Source: Tipula vernalis
Taxonomy: Eukaryota; Arthropoda; Insecta; Diptera; Tipulidae
Direction of reading: 5' to 3'
DNA length: 64,000 nt
Assembly: GCA_958295665.1 (NCBI GenBank)
Contig: OY282560.1
Coordinates: forward strand, 89,256,311-89,320,310
Shown here: positions 38,401 to 51,450 of the stretch, in pieces
Layout of the letters: the number at the start of each line of letters is the position of its first letter
How positions within the stretch are numbered: position 1 is the stretch's first letter
The notes under the pieces: generated by a model
The model's input: only the letters and a program-made list of their open reading frames with translations
The model's database searches: none
What the model was told of the DNA's origin: nothing
Program-made: the position numbers and the translations under genes

Positions 38401-41400
38401 CTGAGCACAATTGCAGATTTTGGATTTTTACAGCTCTGAATCGGCTGAGCTATAGTAAGGTGATTTCTTCGAATCGATTTTTCTGTGAAATCTATGGAAA
38501 TAATCAACCAATTTAAATGCGGTTTGGCTCAACAATTACAAGTCCCGAGACCTATCATTTGAGGTATCAAGAAACCCAATCGGAGCACAATTGCAGATTT
38601 TGGATTTTTACAGCTCTGAATCGGCTGAGCTATAGTAAGGTGATTTCTTCGAATCGAATTTTCTATGAAATGTATGGAAAAGCAATTACAGGTCCCGTGA
38701 CCTATCATTTAAGGTATCAAGAACCGCATTCTGAGCACAATTGCAGATTTTGGATTTTTACAGCTCTGAATCGGCTGAGCTATAGTAAGGTGATTTCTTC
38801 GAATCGAATTTTCTACGAAATGTATGGAAAAGCAATTACAGGTCCCGTGACCTATCATTTAAGGTATCAAGAACCGCATTCTGAGCACAATTGCAGATTT
38901 TGGATTTTTACAGCTCTGAATCGGCTGAGCTATAGTAAGGTGATTTCTTCGAATCGATTTTTCTGTGAAATCTATGGAAATAATCAACCAATTTAAATGC
39001 GGTTTGGCTCAACAATTACAAGTCCCGAGACCTATCATTTGAGGTATCAAGAAACCCAATCGGAGCACAATTGCAGACTTTGGATTTTTACAGCTCTGAA
39101 TCGGCTGAGCTATAGTAAGGTGATTTCTTCGAATCGAATTTTCTACGAAATGTATGGTATAGCAATTACAGGTCCCGTGACCTATCATTTAAGGTATCAA
39201 GAACCGCATTCTGAGCACAATTGCAGATTTTGGATTTTTACAGCTCTGAATCGGCTGAGCTATAGTAAGGTGATTTCTTCGAATCGATTTTTCTGTGAAA
39301 TCTATGGAAATAATCAACCAATTTAAATGCGGTTTGGCTCAACAATTACAAGTCCCGAGACCTATCATTTGAGGTATCAAGAAACCCAATCGGAGCACAA
39401 TTGCAGATTTTGGATTTTTACAGCTCTGAATCGGCTGAGCTATAGTAAGGTGATTTCTTCGAATCGAATTTTCTATGAAATGTATGGAAAAGCAATTACA
39501 GGTCCCGTGACCTATCATTTAAGGTATCAAGAACCGCATTCTGAGCACAATTGCAGATTTTGGATTTTTACAGCTCTGAATCGGCTGAGCTATAGTAAGG
39601 TGATTTCTTCGAATCGAATTTTCTACGAAATGTATGGAAAAGCAATTACAGGTCCCGTGACCTATCATTTAAGGTATCAAGAACCGCATTCTGAGCACAA
39701 TTGCAGATTTTGGATTTTTACAGCTCTGAATCGGCTGAGCTATAGTAAGGTGATTTCTTCGAATCGATTTTTCTGTGAAATCTATGGAAATAATCAACCA
39801 ATTTAAATGCGGTTTGGCTCAACAATTACAAGTCCCGAGACCTATCATTTGAGGTATCAAGAAACCCAATCGGAGCACAATTGCAGATTTTGGATTTTTA
39901 CAGCTCTGAATCGGCTGAGCTATAGTAAGGTGATTTCTTCGAATCGAATTTTCTATGAAATGTATGGAAAAGCAATTACAGGTCCCGTGACCTATCATTT
40001 AAGGTATCAAGAACCGCATTCTGAGCACAATTGCAGATTTTGGATTTTTACAGCTCTGAATCGGCTGAGCTATAGTAAGGTGATTTCTTCGAATCGAATT
40101 TTCTACGAAATGTATGGAAAAGCAATTACAGGTCCCGTGACCTATCATTTAAGGTATCAAGAACCGCATTCTGAGCACAATTGCAGATTTTGGATTTTTA
40201 CAGCTCTGAATCGGCTGAGCTATAGTAAGGTGATTTCTTCGAATCGATTTTTCTGTGAAATCTATGGAAATAATCAACCAATTTAAATGCGGTTTGGCTC
40301 AACAATTACAAGTCCCGAGACCTATCATTTGAGGTATCAAGAAACCCAATCGGAGCACAATTGCAGACTTTGGATTTTTACAGCTCTGAATCGGCTGAGC
40401 TATAGTAAGGTGATTTCTTCGAATCGAATTTTCTACGAAATGTATGGTATAGCAATTACAGGTCCCGTGACCTATCATTTAAGGTATCAAGAACCGCATT
40501 CTGAGCACAATTGCAGATTTTGGATTTTTACAGCTCTGAATCGGCTGAGCTATAGTAAGGTGATTTCTTCGAATCGATTTTTCTGTGAAATCTATGGAAA
40601 TAATCAACCAATTTAAATGCGGTTTGGCTCAACAATTACAAGTCCCGAGACCTATCATTTGAGGTATCAAGAAACCCAATCGGAGCACAATTGCAGATTT
40701 TGGATTTTTACAGCTCTGAATCGGCTGAGCTATAGTAAGGTGATTTCTTCGAATCGAATTTTCTATGAAATGTATGGAAAAGCAATTACAGGTCCCGTGA
40801 CCTATCATTTAAGGTATCAAGAACCGCATTCTGAGCACAATTGCAGATTTTGGATTTTTACAGCTCTGAATCGGCTGAGCTATAGTAAGGTGATTTCTTC
40901 GAATGGAATTTTCTACGAAATGTATGGAAAAGCAATTACAGGTCCCGTGACCTATCATTTAAGGTATCAAGAACCGCATTCTGAGCACAATTGCAGATTT
41001 TGGATTTTTACAGCTCTGAATCGGCTGAGCTATAGTAAGGTGATTTCTTCGAATCGATTTTTCTGTGAAATCTATGGAAATAATCAACCAATTTAAATGC
41101 GGTTTGGCTCAACAATTACAAGTCCCGAGACCTATCATTTGAGGTATCAAGAAACCCAATCGGAGCACAATTGCAGATTTTGGATTTTTACAGCTCTGAA
41201 TCGGCTGAGCTATAGTAAGGTGATTTCTTCGAATCGAATTTTCTATGAAATGTATGGAAAAGCAATTACAGGTCCCGTGACCTATCATTTAAGGTATCAA
41301 GAACCGCATTCTGAGCACAATTGCAGATTTTGGATTTTTACAGCTCTGAATCGGCTGAGCTATAGTAAGGTGATTTCTTCGAATGGAATTTTCTACGAAA

Positions 41401-44400
41401 TGTATGGAAAAGCAATTACAGGTCCCGTGACCTATCATTTAAGGTATCAAGAACCGCATTCTGAGCACAATTGCAGATTTTGGATTTTTACAGCTCTGAA
41501 TCGGCTGAGCTATAGTAAGGTGATTTCTTCGAATCGATTTTTCTGTGAAATCTATGGAAATAATCAACCAATTTAAATGCGGTTTGGCTCAACAATTACA
41601 AGTCCCGAGACCTATCATTTGAGGTATCAAGAAACCCAATCGGAGCACAATTGCAGACTTTGGATTTTTACAGCTCTGAATCGGCTGAGCTATAGTAAGG
41701 TGATTTCTTCGAATCGAATTTTCTACGAAATGTATGGTATAGCAATTACAGGTCCCGTGACCTATCATTTAAGGTATCAAGAACCGCATTCTGAGCACAA
41801 TTGCAGATTTTGGATTTTTACAGCTCTGAATCGGCTGAGCTATAGTAAGGTGATTTCTTCGAATCGAATTTTCTACGAAATGTATGGAAAAGCAATTACA
41901 GGTCCCGTGACCTATCATTTAAGGTATCAAGAACCGCATTCTGAGCACAATTGCAGATTTTGGATTTTTACAGCTCTGAATCGGCTGAGCTATAGTAAGG
42001 TGATTTCTTCGAATCGATTTTTCTGTGAAATCTATGGAAATAATCAACCAATTTAAATGCGGTTTGGCTCAACAATTACAAGTCCCGAGACCTATCATTT
42101 GAGGTATCAAGAAACCCAATCGGAGCACAATTGCAGACTTTGGATTTTTACAGCTCTGAATCGGCTGAGCTATAGTAAGGTGATTTCTTCGAATCGAATT
42201 TTCTACGAAATGTATGGTATAGCAATTACAGGTCCCGTGACCTATCATTTAAGGTATCAAGAACCGCATTCTGAGCACAATTGCAGATTTTGGATTTTTA
42301 CAGCTCTGAATCGGCTGAGCTATAGTAAGGTGATTTCTTCGAATCGATTTTTCTGTGAAATCTATGGAAATAATCAACCAATTTAAATGCGGTTTGGCTC
42401 AACAATTACAAGTCCCGAGACCTATCATTTGAGGTATCAAGAAACCCAATCGGAGCACAATTGCAGATTTTGGATTTTTACAGCTCTGTATCGGCTGAGC
42501 TATAGTAAGGTGATTTCTTCGAATCGAATTTTCTATGAAATGTATGGAAAAGCAATTACAGGTCCCGTGACCTATCATTTAAGGTATCAAGAACCGCATT
42601 CTGAGCACAATTGCAGATTTTGGATTTTTACAGCTCTGAATCGGCTGAGCTATAGTAAGGTGATTTCTTCGAATGGAATTTTCTACGAAATGTATGGAAA
42701 AGCAATTACAGGTCCCGTGACCTATCATTTAAGGTATCAAGAACCGCATTCTGAGCACAATTGCAGATTTTGGATTTTTACAGCTCTGAATCGGCTGAGC
42801 TATAGTAAGGTGATTTCTTCGAATCGATTTTTCTGTGAAATCTATGGAAATAATCAACCAATTTAAATGCGGTTTGGCTCAACAATTACAAGTCCCGAGA
42901 CCTATCATTTGAGGTATCAAGAAACCCAATCGGAGCACAATTGCAGATTTTGGATTTTTACAGCTCTGAATCGGCTGAGCTATAGTAAGGTGATTTCTTC
43001 GAATCGAATTTTCTACGAAATGTATGGTATAGCAATTACAGGTCCCGTGACCTATCATTTAAGGTATCAAGAACCGCATTCTGAGCACAATTGCAGATTT
43101 TGGATTTTTACAGCTCTGAATCGGCTGAGCTATAGTAAGGTGATTTCTTCGAATCGATTTTTCTGTGAAATCTATGGAAATAATCAACCAATTTAAATGC
43201 GGTTTGGCTCAACAATTACAAGTCCCGAGACCTATCATTTGAGGTATCAAGAAACCCAATCGGAGCACAATTGCAGATTTTGGATTTTTACAGCTCTGAA
43301 TCGGCTGAGCTATAGTAAGGTGATTTCTTCGAATCGAATTTTCTATGAAATGTATGGAAAAGCAATTACAGGTCCCGTGACCTATCATTTAAGGTATCAA
43401 GAACCGCATTCTGAGCACAATTGCAGATTTTGGATTTTTACAGCTCTGAATCGGCTGAGCTATAGTAAGGTGATTTCTTCGAATCGAATTTTCTACGAAA
43501 TGTATGGAAAAGCAATTACAGGTCCCGTGACCTATCATTTAAGGTATCAAGAACCGCATTCTGAGCACAATTGCAGATTTTGGATTTTTACAGCTCTGAA
43601 TCGGCTGAGCTATAGTAAGGTGATTTCTTCGAATCGATTTTTCTGTGAAATCTATGGAAATAATCAACCAATTTAAATGCGGTTTGGCTCAACAATTACA
43701 AGTCCCGAGACCTATCATTTGAGGTATCAAGAAACCCAATCGGAGCACAATTGCAGACTTTGGATTTTTACAGCTCTGAATCGGCTGAGCTATAGTAAGG
43801 TGATTTCTTCGAATCGAATTTTCTACGAAATGTATGGTATAGCAATTACAGGTCCCGTGACCTATCATTTAAGGTATCAAGAACCGCATTCTGAGCACAA
43901 TTGCAGATTTTGGATTTTTACAGCTCTGAATCGGCTGAGCTATAGTAAGGTGATTTCTTCGAATCGATTTTTCTGTGAAATCTATGGAAATAATCAACCA
44001 ATTTAAATGCGGTTTGGCTCAACAATTACAAGTCCCGAGACCTATCATTTGAGGTATCAAGAAACCCAATCGGAGCACAATTGCAGATTTTGGATTTTTA
44101 CAGCTCTGAATCGGCTGAGCTATAGTAAGGTGATTTCTTCGAATCGAATTTTCTACGAAATGTATGGAAAAGCAATTACAGGTCCCGTGACCTATCATTT
44201 AAGGTATCAAGAACCGCATTCTGAGCACAATTGCAGATTTTGGATTTTTACAGCTCTGAATCGGCTGAGCTATAGTAAGGTGATTTCTTCGAATGGAATT
44301 TTCTACGAAATGTATGGAAAAGCAATTACAGGTCCCGTGACCTATCATTTAAGGTATCAAGAACCGCATTCTGAGCACAATTGCAGATTTTGGATTTTTA

Positions 44401-46586
44401 CAGCTCTGAATCGGCTGAGCTATAGTAAGGTGATTTCTTCGAATCGATTTTTCTGTGAAATCTATGGAAATAATCAACCAATTTAAATGCGGTTTGGCTC
44501 AACAATTACAAGTCCCGAGACCTATCATTTGAGGTATCAAGAAACCCAATCGGAGCACAATTGCAGATTTTGGATTTTTACAGCTCTGAATCGGCTGAGC
44601 TATAGTAAGGTGATTTCTTCGAATCGAATTTTCTATGAAATGTATGGAAAAGCAATTACAGGTCCCGTGACCTATCATTTAAGGTATCAAGAACCGCATT
44701 CTGAGCACAATTGCAGATTTTGGATTTTTACAGCTCTGAATCGGCTGAGCTATAGTAAGGTGATTTCTTCGAATGGAATTTTCTACGAAATGTATGGAAA
44801 AGCAATTACAGGTCCCGTGACCTATCATTTAAGGTATCAAGAACCGCATTCTGAGCACAATTGCAGATTTTGGATTTTTACAGCTCTGAATCGGCTGAGC
44901 TATAGTAAGGTGATTTCTTCGAATCGATTTTTCTGTGAAATCTATGGAAATAATCAACCAATTTAAATGCGGTTTGGCTCAACAATTACAAGTCCCGAGA
45001 CCTATCATTTGAGGTATCAAGAAACCCAATCGGAGCACAATTGCAGACTTTGGATTTTTACAGCTCTGAATCGGCTGAGCTATAGTAAGGTGATTTCTTC
45101 GAATCGAATTTTCTACGAAATGTATGGTATAGCAATTACAGGTCCCGTGACCTATCATTTAAGGTATCAAGAACCGCATTCTGAGCACAATTGCAGATTT
45201 TGGATTTTTACAGCTCTGAATCGGCTGAGCTATAGTAAGGTGATTTCTTCGAATCGATTTTTCTGTGAAATCTATGGAAATAATCAACCAATTTAAATGC
45301 GGTTTGGCTCAACAATTACAAGTCCCGAGACCTATCATTTGAGGTATCAAGAAACCCAATCGGAGCACAATTGCAGATTTTGGATTTTTACAGCTCTGAA
45401 TCGGCTGAGCTATAGTAAGGTGATTTCTTCGAATCGAATTTTCTATGAAATGTATGGAAAAGCAATTACAGGTCCCGTGACCTATCATTTAAGGTATCAA
45501 GAACCGCATTCTGAGCACAATTGCAGATTTTGGATTTTTACAGCTCTGAATCGGCTGAGCTATAGTAAGGTGATTTCTTCGAATCGAATTTTCTACGAAA
45601 TGTATGGAAAAGCAATTACAGGTCCCGTGACCTATCATTTAAGGTATCAAGAACCGCATTCTGAGCACAATTGCAGATTTTGGATTTTTACAGCTCTGAA
45701 TCGGCTGAGCTATAGTAAGGTGATTTCTTCGAATCGATTTTTCTGTGAAATCTATGGAAATAATCAACCAATTTAAATGCGGTTTGGCTCAACAATTACA
45801 AGTCCCGAGACCTATCATTTGAGGTATCAAGAAACCCAATCGGAGCACAATTGCAGACTTTGGATTTTTACAGCTCTGAATCGGCTGAGCTATAGTAAGG
45901 TGATTTCTTCGAATCGAATTTTCTACGAAATGTATGGTATAGCAATTACAGGTCCCGTGACCTATCATTTAAGGTATCAAGAACCGCATTCTGAGCACAA
46001 TTGCAGATTTTGGATTTTTACAGCTCTGAATCGGCTGAGCTATAGTAAGGTGATTTCTTCGAATCGATTTTTCTGTGAAATCTATGGAAATAATCAACCA
46101 ATTTAAATGCGGTTTGGCTCAACAATTACAAGTCCCGAGACCTATCATTTGAGGTATCAAGAAACCCAATCGGAGCACAATTGCAGATTTTGGATTTTTA
46201 CAGCTCTGAATCGGCTGAGCTATAGTAAGGTGATTTCTTCGAATCGAATTTTCTATGAAATGTATGGAAAAGCAATTACAGGTCCCGTGACCTATCATTT
46301 AAGGTATCAAGAACCGCATTCTGAGCACAATTGCAGATTTTGGATTTTTACAGCTCTGAATCGGCTGAGCTATAGTAAGGTGATTTCTTCGAATGGAATT
46401 TTCTACGAAATGTATGGAAAAGCAATTACAGGTCCCGTGACCTATCATTTAAGGTATCAAGAACCGCATTCTGAGCACAATTGCAGATTTTGGATTTTTA
46501 CAGCTCTGAATCGGCTGAGCTATAGTAAGGTGATTTCTTCGAATCGATTTTTCTGTGAAATCTATGGAAATAATCAACCAATTTAA
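35427..46586 (+). repeat. Trimer-rich stretch with clustered G-subtype units
   Basis: Order by module start: 35427 CL, 35757 ABL, 36237 ABL, 36717 AL, 37047 AL, 37377 ABL, 37857 CL, 38187 AL, 38517 ABL, 38997 CL, 39327 ABL, 39807 ABL, 40287 CL, 40617 AGL, 41097 AGL, 41577 CBL, 42057 CL, 42387 AGL, 42867 DL, 43197 ABL, 43677 CL, 44007 BGL, 44487 AGL, 44967 CL, 45297 ABL, 45777 CL, 46107 AGL. Six of the 11 G units of the window (GAATGG at 40,905, 41,385, 42,675, 44,295, 44,775 and 46,395) fall within 5.5 kb here. The L at 36,677 has an S-like T to A change. Confidence 0.85.
37047..39326 (+). repeat. Second tandem pair of the 1,140 bp block
   Basis: Copies 37,047-38,186 and 38,187-39,326 read AL, ABL, CL, the same order as at 23,277-25,556. 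Either the 1,140 bp block was amplified twice, or one pair was transposed within the array by a larger exchange. Confidence 0.82.
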
Positions 46587-49500
46587 ATGCGGTTTGGCTC
46601 AACAATTACAAGTCCCGAGACCTATCATTTGAGGTATCAAGAAACCCAATCGGAGCACAATTGCAGACTTTGGATTTTTACAGCTCTGAATCGGCTGAGC
46701 TATAGTAAGGTGATTTCTTCGAATCGAATTTTCTACGAAATGTATGGTATAGCAATTACAGGTCCCGTGACCTATCATTTAAGGTATCAAGAACCGCATT
46801 CTGAGCACAATTGCAGATTTTGGATTTTTACAGCTCTGAATCGGCTGAGCTATAGTAAGGTGATTTCTTCGAATCGATTTTTCTGTGAAATCTATGGAAA
46901 TAATCAACCAATTTAAATGCGGTTTGGCTCAACAATTACAAGTCCCGAGACCTATCATTTGAGGTATCAAGAAACCCAATCGGAGCACAATTGCAGATTT
47001 TGGATTTGTACAGCTCTGAATCGGCTGAGCTATAGTAAGGTGATTTCTTCGAATCGAATTTTCTATGAAATGTATGGAAAAGCAATTACAGGTCCCGTGA
47101 CCTATCATTTAAGGTATCAAGAACCGCATTCTGAGCACAATTGCAGATTTTGGATTTTTACAGCTCTGAATCGGCTGAGCTATAGTAAGGTGATTTCTTC
47201 GAATCGATTTTTCTGTGAAATCTATGGAAATAATCAACCAATTTAAATGCGGTTTGGCTCAACAATTACAAGTCCCGAGACCTATCATTTGAGGTATCAA
47301 GAAACCCAATCGGAGCACAATTGCAGATTTTGGATTTTTACAGCTCTGAATCGGCTGAGCTATAGTAAGGTGATTTCTTCGAATCGAATTTTCTATGAAA
47401 TGTATGGAAAAGCAATTACAGGTCCCGTGACCTATCATTTAAGGTATCAAGAACCGCATTCTGAGCACAATTGCAGATTTTGGATTTTTACAGCTCTGAA
47501 TCGGCTGAGCTATAGTAAGGTGATTTCTTCGAATCGAATTTTCTACGAAATGTATGGAAAAGCAATTACAGGTCCCGTGACCTATCATTTAAGGTATCAA
47601 GAACCGCATTCTGAGCACAATTGCAGATTTTGGATTTTTACAGCTCTGAATCGGCTGAGCTATAGTAAGGTGATTTCTTCGAATCGATTTTTCTGTGAAA
47701 TCTATGGAAATAATCAACCAATTTAAATGCGGTTTGGCTCAACAATTACAAGTCCCGAGACCTATCATTTGAGGTATCAAGAAACCCAATCGGAGCACAA
47801 TTGCAGACTTTGGATTTTTACAGCTCTGAATCGGCTGAGCTATAGTAAGGTGATTTCTTCGAATCGAATTTTCTACGAAATGTATGGTATAGCAATTACA
47901 GGTCCCGTGACCTATCATTTAAGGTATCAAGAACCGCATTCTGAGCACAATTGCAGATTTTGGATTTTTACAGCTCTGAATCGGCTGAGCTATAGTAAGG
48001 TGATTTCTTCGAATCGATTTTTCTGTGAAATCTATGGAAATAATCAACCAATTTAAATGCGGTTTGGCTCAACAATTACAAGTCCCGAGACCTATCATTT
48101 GAGGTATCAAGAAACCCAATCGGAGCACAATTGCAGATTTTGGATTTTTACAGCTCTGAATCGGCTGAGCTATAGTAAGGTGATTTCTTCGAATCGAATT
48201 TTCTATGAAATGTATGGAAAAGCAATTACAGGTCCCGTGACCTATCATTTAAGGTATCAAGAACCGCATTCTGAGCACAATTGCAGATTTTGGATTTTTA
48301 CAGCTCTGAATCGGCTGAGCTATAGTAAGGTGATTTCTTCGAATCGATTTTTCTGTGAAATCTATGGAAATAATCAACCAATTTAAATGCGGTTTGGCTC
48401 AACAATTACAAGTCCCGAGACCTATCATTTGAGGTATCAAGAAACCCAATCGGAGCACAATTGCAGATTTTGGATTTTTACAGCTCTGAATCGGCTGAGC
48501 TATAGTAAGGTGATTTCTTCGAATCGAATTTTCTATGAAATGTATGGAAAAGCAATTACAGGTCCCGTGACCTATCATTTAAGGTATCAAGAACCGCATT
48601 CTGAGCACAATTGCAGATTTTGGATTTTTACAGCTCTGAATCGGCTGAGCTATAGTAAGGTGATTTCTTCGAATCGATTTTTCTGTGAAATCTATGGAAA
48701 TAATCAACCAATTTAAATGCGGTTTGGCTCAACAATTACAAGTCCCGAGACCTATCATTTGAGGTATCAAGAAACCCAATCGGAGCACAATTGCAGATTT
48801 TGGATTTTTACAGCTCTGAATCGGCTGAGCTATAGTAAGGTGATTTCTTCGAATCGAATTTTCTATGAAATGTATGGAAAAGCAATTACAGGTCCCGTGA
48901 CCTATCATTTAAGGTATCAAGAACCGCATTCTGAGCACAATTGCAGATTTTGGATTTTTACAGCTCTGAATCGGCTGAGCTATAGTAAGGTGATTTCTTC
49001 GAATCGAATTTTCTACGAAATGTATGGAAAAGCAATTACAGGTCCCGTGACCTATCATTTAAGGTATCAAGAACCGCATTCTGAGCACAATTGCAGATTT
49101 TGGATTTTTACAGCTCTGAATCGGCTGAGCTATAGTAAGGTGATTTTTTCGAATCGATTTTTCTGTGAAATCTATGGAAATAATCAACCAATTTAAATGC
49201 GGTTTGGCTCAACAATTACAAGTCCCGAGACCTATCATTTGAGGTATCAAGAAACCCAATCGGAGCACAATTGCAGACTTTGGATTTTTACAGCTCTGAA
49301 TCGGCTGAGCTATAGTAAGGTGATTTCTTCGAATCGAATTTTCTACGAAATGTATGGTATAGCAATTACAGGTCCCGTGACCTATCATTTAAGGTATCAA
49401 GAACCGCATTCTGAGCACAATTGAAGATTTTGGATTTTTACAGCTCTGAATCGGCTGAGCTATAGTAAGGTGATTTCTTCGAATCGATTTTTCTGTGAAA

Positions 49501-51450
49501 TCTATGGAAATAATCAACCAATTTAAATGCGGTTTGGCTCAACAATTACAAGTCCCGAGACCTATCATTTGAGGTATCAAGAAACCCAATCGGAGCACAA
49601 TTGCAGATTTTGGATTTTTACAGCTCTGAATCGGCTGAGCTATAGTAAGGTGATTTCTTCGAATCGAATTTTCTATGAAATGTATGGAAAAGCAATTACA
49701 GGTCCCGTGACCTATCATTTAAGGTATCAAGAACCGCATTCTGAGCACAATTGCAGATTTTGGATTTTTACAGCTCTGAATCGGCTGAGCTATAGTAAGG
49801 TGATTTCTTCGAATCGATTTTTCTGTGAAATCTATGGAAATAATCAACCAATTTAAATGCGGTTTGGCTCAACAATTACAAGTCCCGAGACCTATCATTT
49901 GAGGTATCAAGAAACCCAATCGGAGCACAATTGCAGATTTTGGATTTTTACAGCTCTGAATCGGCTGAGCTATAGTAAGGTGATTTCTTCGAATCGAATT
50001 TTCTACGAAATGTATGGAAAAGCAATTACAGGTCCCGTGACCTATCATTTAAGGTATCAAGAACCGCATTCTGAGCACAATTGCAGATTTTGGATTTTTA
50101 CAGCTCTGAATCGGCTGAGCTATAGTAAGGTGATTTCTTCGAATCGATTTTTCTGTGAAATCTATGGAAATAATCAACCAATTTAAATGCGGTTTGGCTC
50201 AACAATTACAAGTCCCGAGACCTATCATTTGAGGTATCAAGAAACCCAATCGGAGCACAATTGCAGATTTTGGATTTTTACAGCTCTGAATCGGCTGAGC
50301 TATAGTAAGGTGATTTCTTCGAATCGAATTTTCTATGAAATGTATGGAAAAGCAATTACAGGTCCCGTGACCTATCATTTAAGGTATCAAGAACCGCATT
50401 CTGAGCACAATTGCAGATTTTGGATTTTTACAGCTCTGAATCGGCTGAGCTATAGTAAGGTGATTTCTTCGAATCGATTTTTCTGTGAAATCTATGGAAA
50501 TAATCAACCAATTTAAATGCGGTTTGGCTCAACAATTACAAGTCCCGAGACCTATCATTTGAGGTATCAAGAAACCCAATCGGAGCACAATTGCAGATTT
50601 TGGATTTTTACAGCTCTGAATCGGCTGAGCTATAGTAAGGTGATTTCTTCGAATCGAATTTTCTACGAAATGTATGGAAAAGCAATTACAGGTCCCGTGA
50701 CCTATCATTTAAGGTATCAAGAACCGCATTCTGAGCACAATTGCAGATTTTGGATTTTTACAGCTCTGAATCGGCTGAGCTATAGTAAGGTGATTTCTTC
50801 GAATCGATTTTTCTGTGAAATCTATGGAAATAATCAACCAATTTAAATGCGGTTTGGCTCAACAATTACAAGTCCCGAGACCTATCATTTGAGGTATCAA
50901 GAAACCCAATCGGAGCACAATTGCAGATTTTGGATTTTTACAGCTCTGAATCGGCTGAGCTATAGTAAGGTGATTTCTTCGAATCGAATTTTCTATGAAA
51001 TGTATGGAAAAGCAATTACAGGTCCCGTGACCTATCATTTAAGGTATCAAGAACCGCATTCTGAGCACAATTGCAGATTTTGGATTTTTACAGCTCTGAA
51101 TCGGCTGAGCTATAGTAAGGTGATTTCTTCGAATCGATTTTTCTGTGAAATCTATGGAAATAATCAACCAATTTAAATGCGGTTTGGCTCAACAATTACA
51201 AGTCCCGAGACCTATCATTTGAGGTATCAAGAAACCCAATCGGAGCACAATTGCAGATTTTGGATTTTTACAGCTCTGAATCGGCTGAGCTATAGTAAGG
51301 TGATTTCTTCGAATCGAATTTTCTATGAAATGTATGGAAAAGCAATTACAGGTCCCGTGACCTATCATTTAAGGTATCAAGAACCGCATTCTGAGCACAA
51401 TTGCAGATTTTGGATTTTTACAGCTCTGAATCGGCTGAGCTATAGTAAGG
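46420..51450 (+). repeat. About 5 kb segmental duplication, copy 1 (offset 7,710 bp)
   Basis: Module order from 46,587 is CL, AL, ABL, CL, AL, AL, ABL, CL, AL, BL, AL, BL, AL, A. The same order runs from 54,297. A rare T to G at 47,008 (GGATTTGTA) recurs at 54,718, exactly 7,710 bp away. Changes private to this copy are C to T at 49,147 and C to A at 49,424. Ends are approximate, set where G or A subtypes stop matching. Confidence 0.9.

Larger units (their letters stand above)
17196..46586 (+). repeat. Domain 2: homogeneous mixed trimer/dimer zone
   Basis: From 17,457 to 46,586 the array consists of 38 trimers (480 bp) and 33 dimers (330 bp), with no other module length. T, W, L' and indel units are absent. 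Early order by module start: 17457 ABL, 17937 CL, 18267 ABL, 18747 CBL*, 19227 CL, 19557 ABL, 20037 CBL, 20517 CL, 20847 ABL, 21327 CL, 21657 AGL, 22137 CL, 22467 ABL, 22947 CL, 23277 AL, 23607 ABL, 24087 CL, 24417 AL, 24747 ABL, 25227 CL, 25557 ABL, 26037 CL, 26367 ABL. A CL dimer commonly follows an S+S+L trimer, giving an 810 bp super-unit. Scattered single-base changes are the only other differences. Confidence 0.92.
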
